From positions 1-7,604 of the forward strand of contig DXYV01000071.1 of the NCBI GenBank assembly GCA_019415645.1: a stretch of DNA of 7,604 bases. Direction: 5' to 3'. The translations under genes were made by a program, and so were the position numbers. Every line of letters begins with the position of its first letter. Within the stretch, counting starts at the first letter, position 1. Below the pieces are notes generated by a model. The model saw only the letters and a list, made by a program, of their open reading frames with translations, searched no databases and was not told the DNA's origin. Source of the DNA: Clostridiales bacterium (GTDB lineage: Bacteria; Bacillota; Clostridia; Oscillospirales; Oscillospiraceae). This document shows positions 7,286 through 7,604 of the stretch, piece by piece.

Positions 7286-7604
7286 ATGAAACGGAAAAAA
7301 GTCAACCGCGTGGCCCTGCTGCTCCACTGGGCGGGGGAACAGAAAGCCTGGCTGTTTCTGGCGGTCTTTTTGTCAGCGGCCGGAGGGCTGTGCATTGTTG
7401 TCCCCTATATGGGGATCTATCAACTGATGGATGCCGCCTTCAGCGGGACCTGCACCACAGAATTGGTGGTACGGATCGCGGCGATGATCGCTGTGGCCGT
7501 GGCCTTGCGTTTTGTGCTGTTTGGCGGCTCCGGGGTGGCCGCCCACAAAGGCGCCTACGGGGCGCTGTTCAAGGTGCGCTGCATGGTGGCGGAGCACATG
7601 GCCC
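7286..7604 (+). CDS. ABC transporter half, N-terminal membrane domain (3' end outside window)
   Basis: The ATG at 7286 starts 3 bases after the stop of the ECF ATPase gene and is preceded by AAGGAG (7271-7276) at 9 bases. The frame stays open to the window end, giving 106 residues. A basic start (MKRKKVNR) is followed by hydrophobic stretches near residues 22-45 and 60-80. Then comes HKGAYGALFKVRCMVAEHMA, which resembles the cytoplasmic loop after TM2 of exporter-fold half-transporters of the YbtP/IrtA type (usual form SHxGAYxxLxxLR). It is therefore very probably the first member of a second heterodimeric pair like the one at 1-3064, co-transcribed with the ECF genes. No ATPase part is visible here, so the fused form is inferred from the family. 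A partner gene downstream is expected but not seen. Confidence 0.82.
   Translation, partial: MKRKKVNRVALLLHWAGEQKAWLFLAVFLSAAGGLCIVVPYMGIYQLMDAAFSGTCTTELVVRIAAMIAVAVALRFVLFGGSGVAAHKGAYGALFKVRCMVAEHMA

Noticed and set aside
1..7604. Insertion sequences, CRISPR arrays, tRNA genes or phage genes
   Set aside because: No transposase-like frame, regularly spaced repeats, cloverleaf or attachment-site pattern was found. Apart from the 3065-3305 gap and the divergent control region, all of the DNA is coding.

Overview
The window is GC-rich DNA with C/G-heavy third codon positions and strong AGGAGG-type ribosome binding sites. The gene set looks like a gut Clostridia (Oscillospiraceae-like Firmicute). 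That placement is inferred from codon style and protein resemblance; there is no rRNA or other taxonomic marker in the window.

Layout: (1) Positions 1-3064, + strand: the 3' part of one ABC transporter half (membrane domain plus ATPase) and a complete second half. They overlap by 4 bases and very likely form a heterodimer of the YbtP/YbtQ-IrtA/IrtB type, which has an exporter fold but imports siderophores in characterised cases. (2) Positions 3065-3310: no intact gene. This stretch holds a readable remnant of the N-terminal DNA-binding domain of a DtxR/MntR-type metal-dependent regulator, then a hairpin shared by the converging transcription units. (3) Positions 3306-4286, - strand: an AraC-family regulator whose DNA-binding domain resembles the PchR/YbtA type. 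(4) Positions 4287-4473: a divergent control region with a 21-bp direct repeat, a GGTTAG/CTAACC inverted repeat and overlapping opposing promoter candidates. (5) Positions 4474-7282, + strand: a compact energy-coupling-factor (ECF) transporter operon made of an MptD/Trep_Strep-type S component, a CbiQ/EcfT-type T component and a double-ATPase A component, joined by ATGA overlaps. (6) Positions 7286-7604, + strand: the start of a further ABC exporter-fold gene of the same family as the first pair, cut by the window edge.

Taken together this looks like a nutrient-scavenging locus, most plausibly for iron, heme, a siderophore or another metal chelate. It would be controlled by a ligand-sensing AraC regulator, and it has apparently lost a DtxR-type metal sensor. 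The substrate cannot be read from the sequence. Nothing here is clearly a new type of system. The most informative points are the decayed metal regulator, the 21-bp repeat in the divergent promoter region, and the ECF module embedded among exporter-fold transporters.
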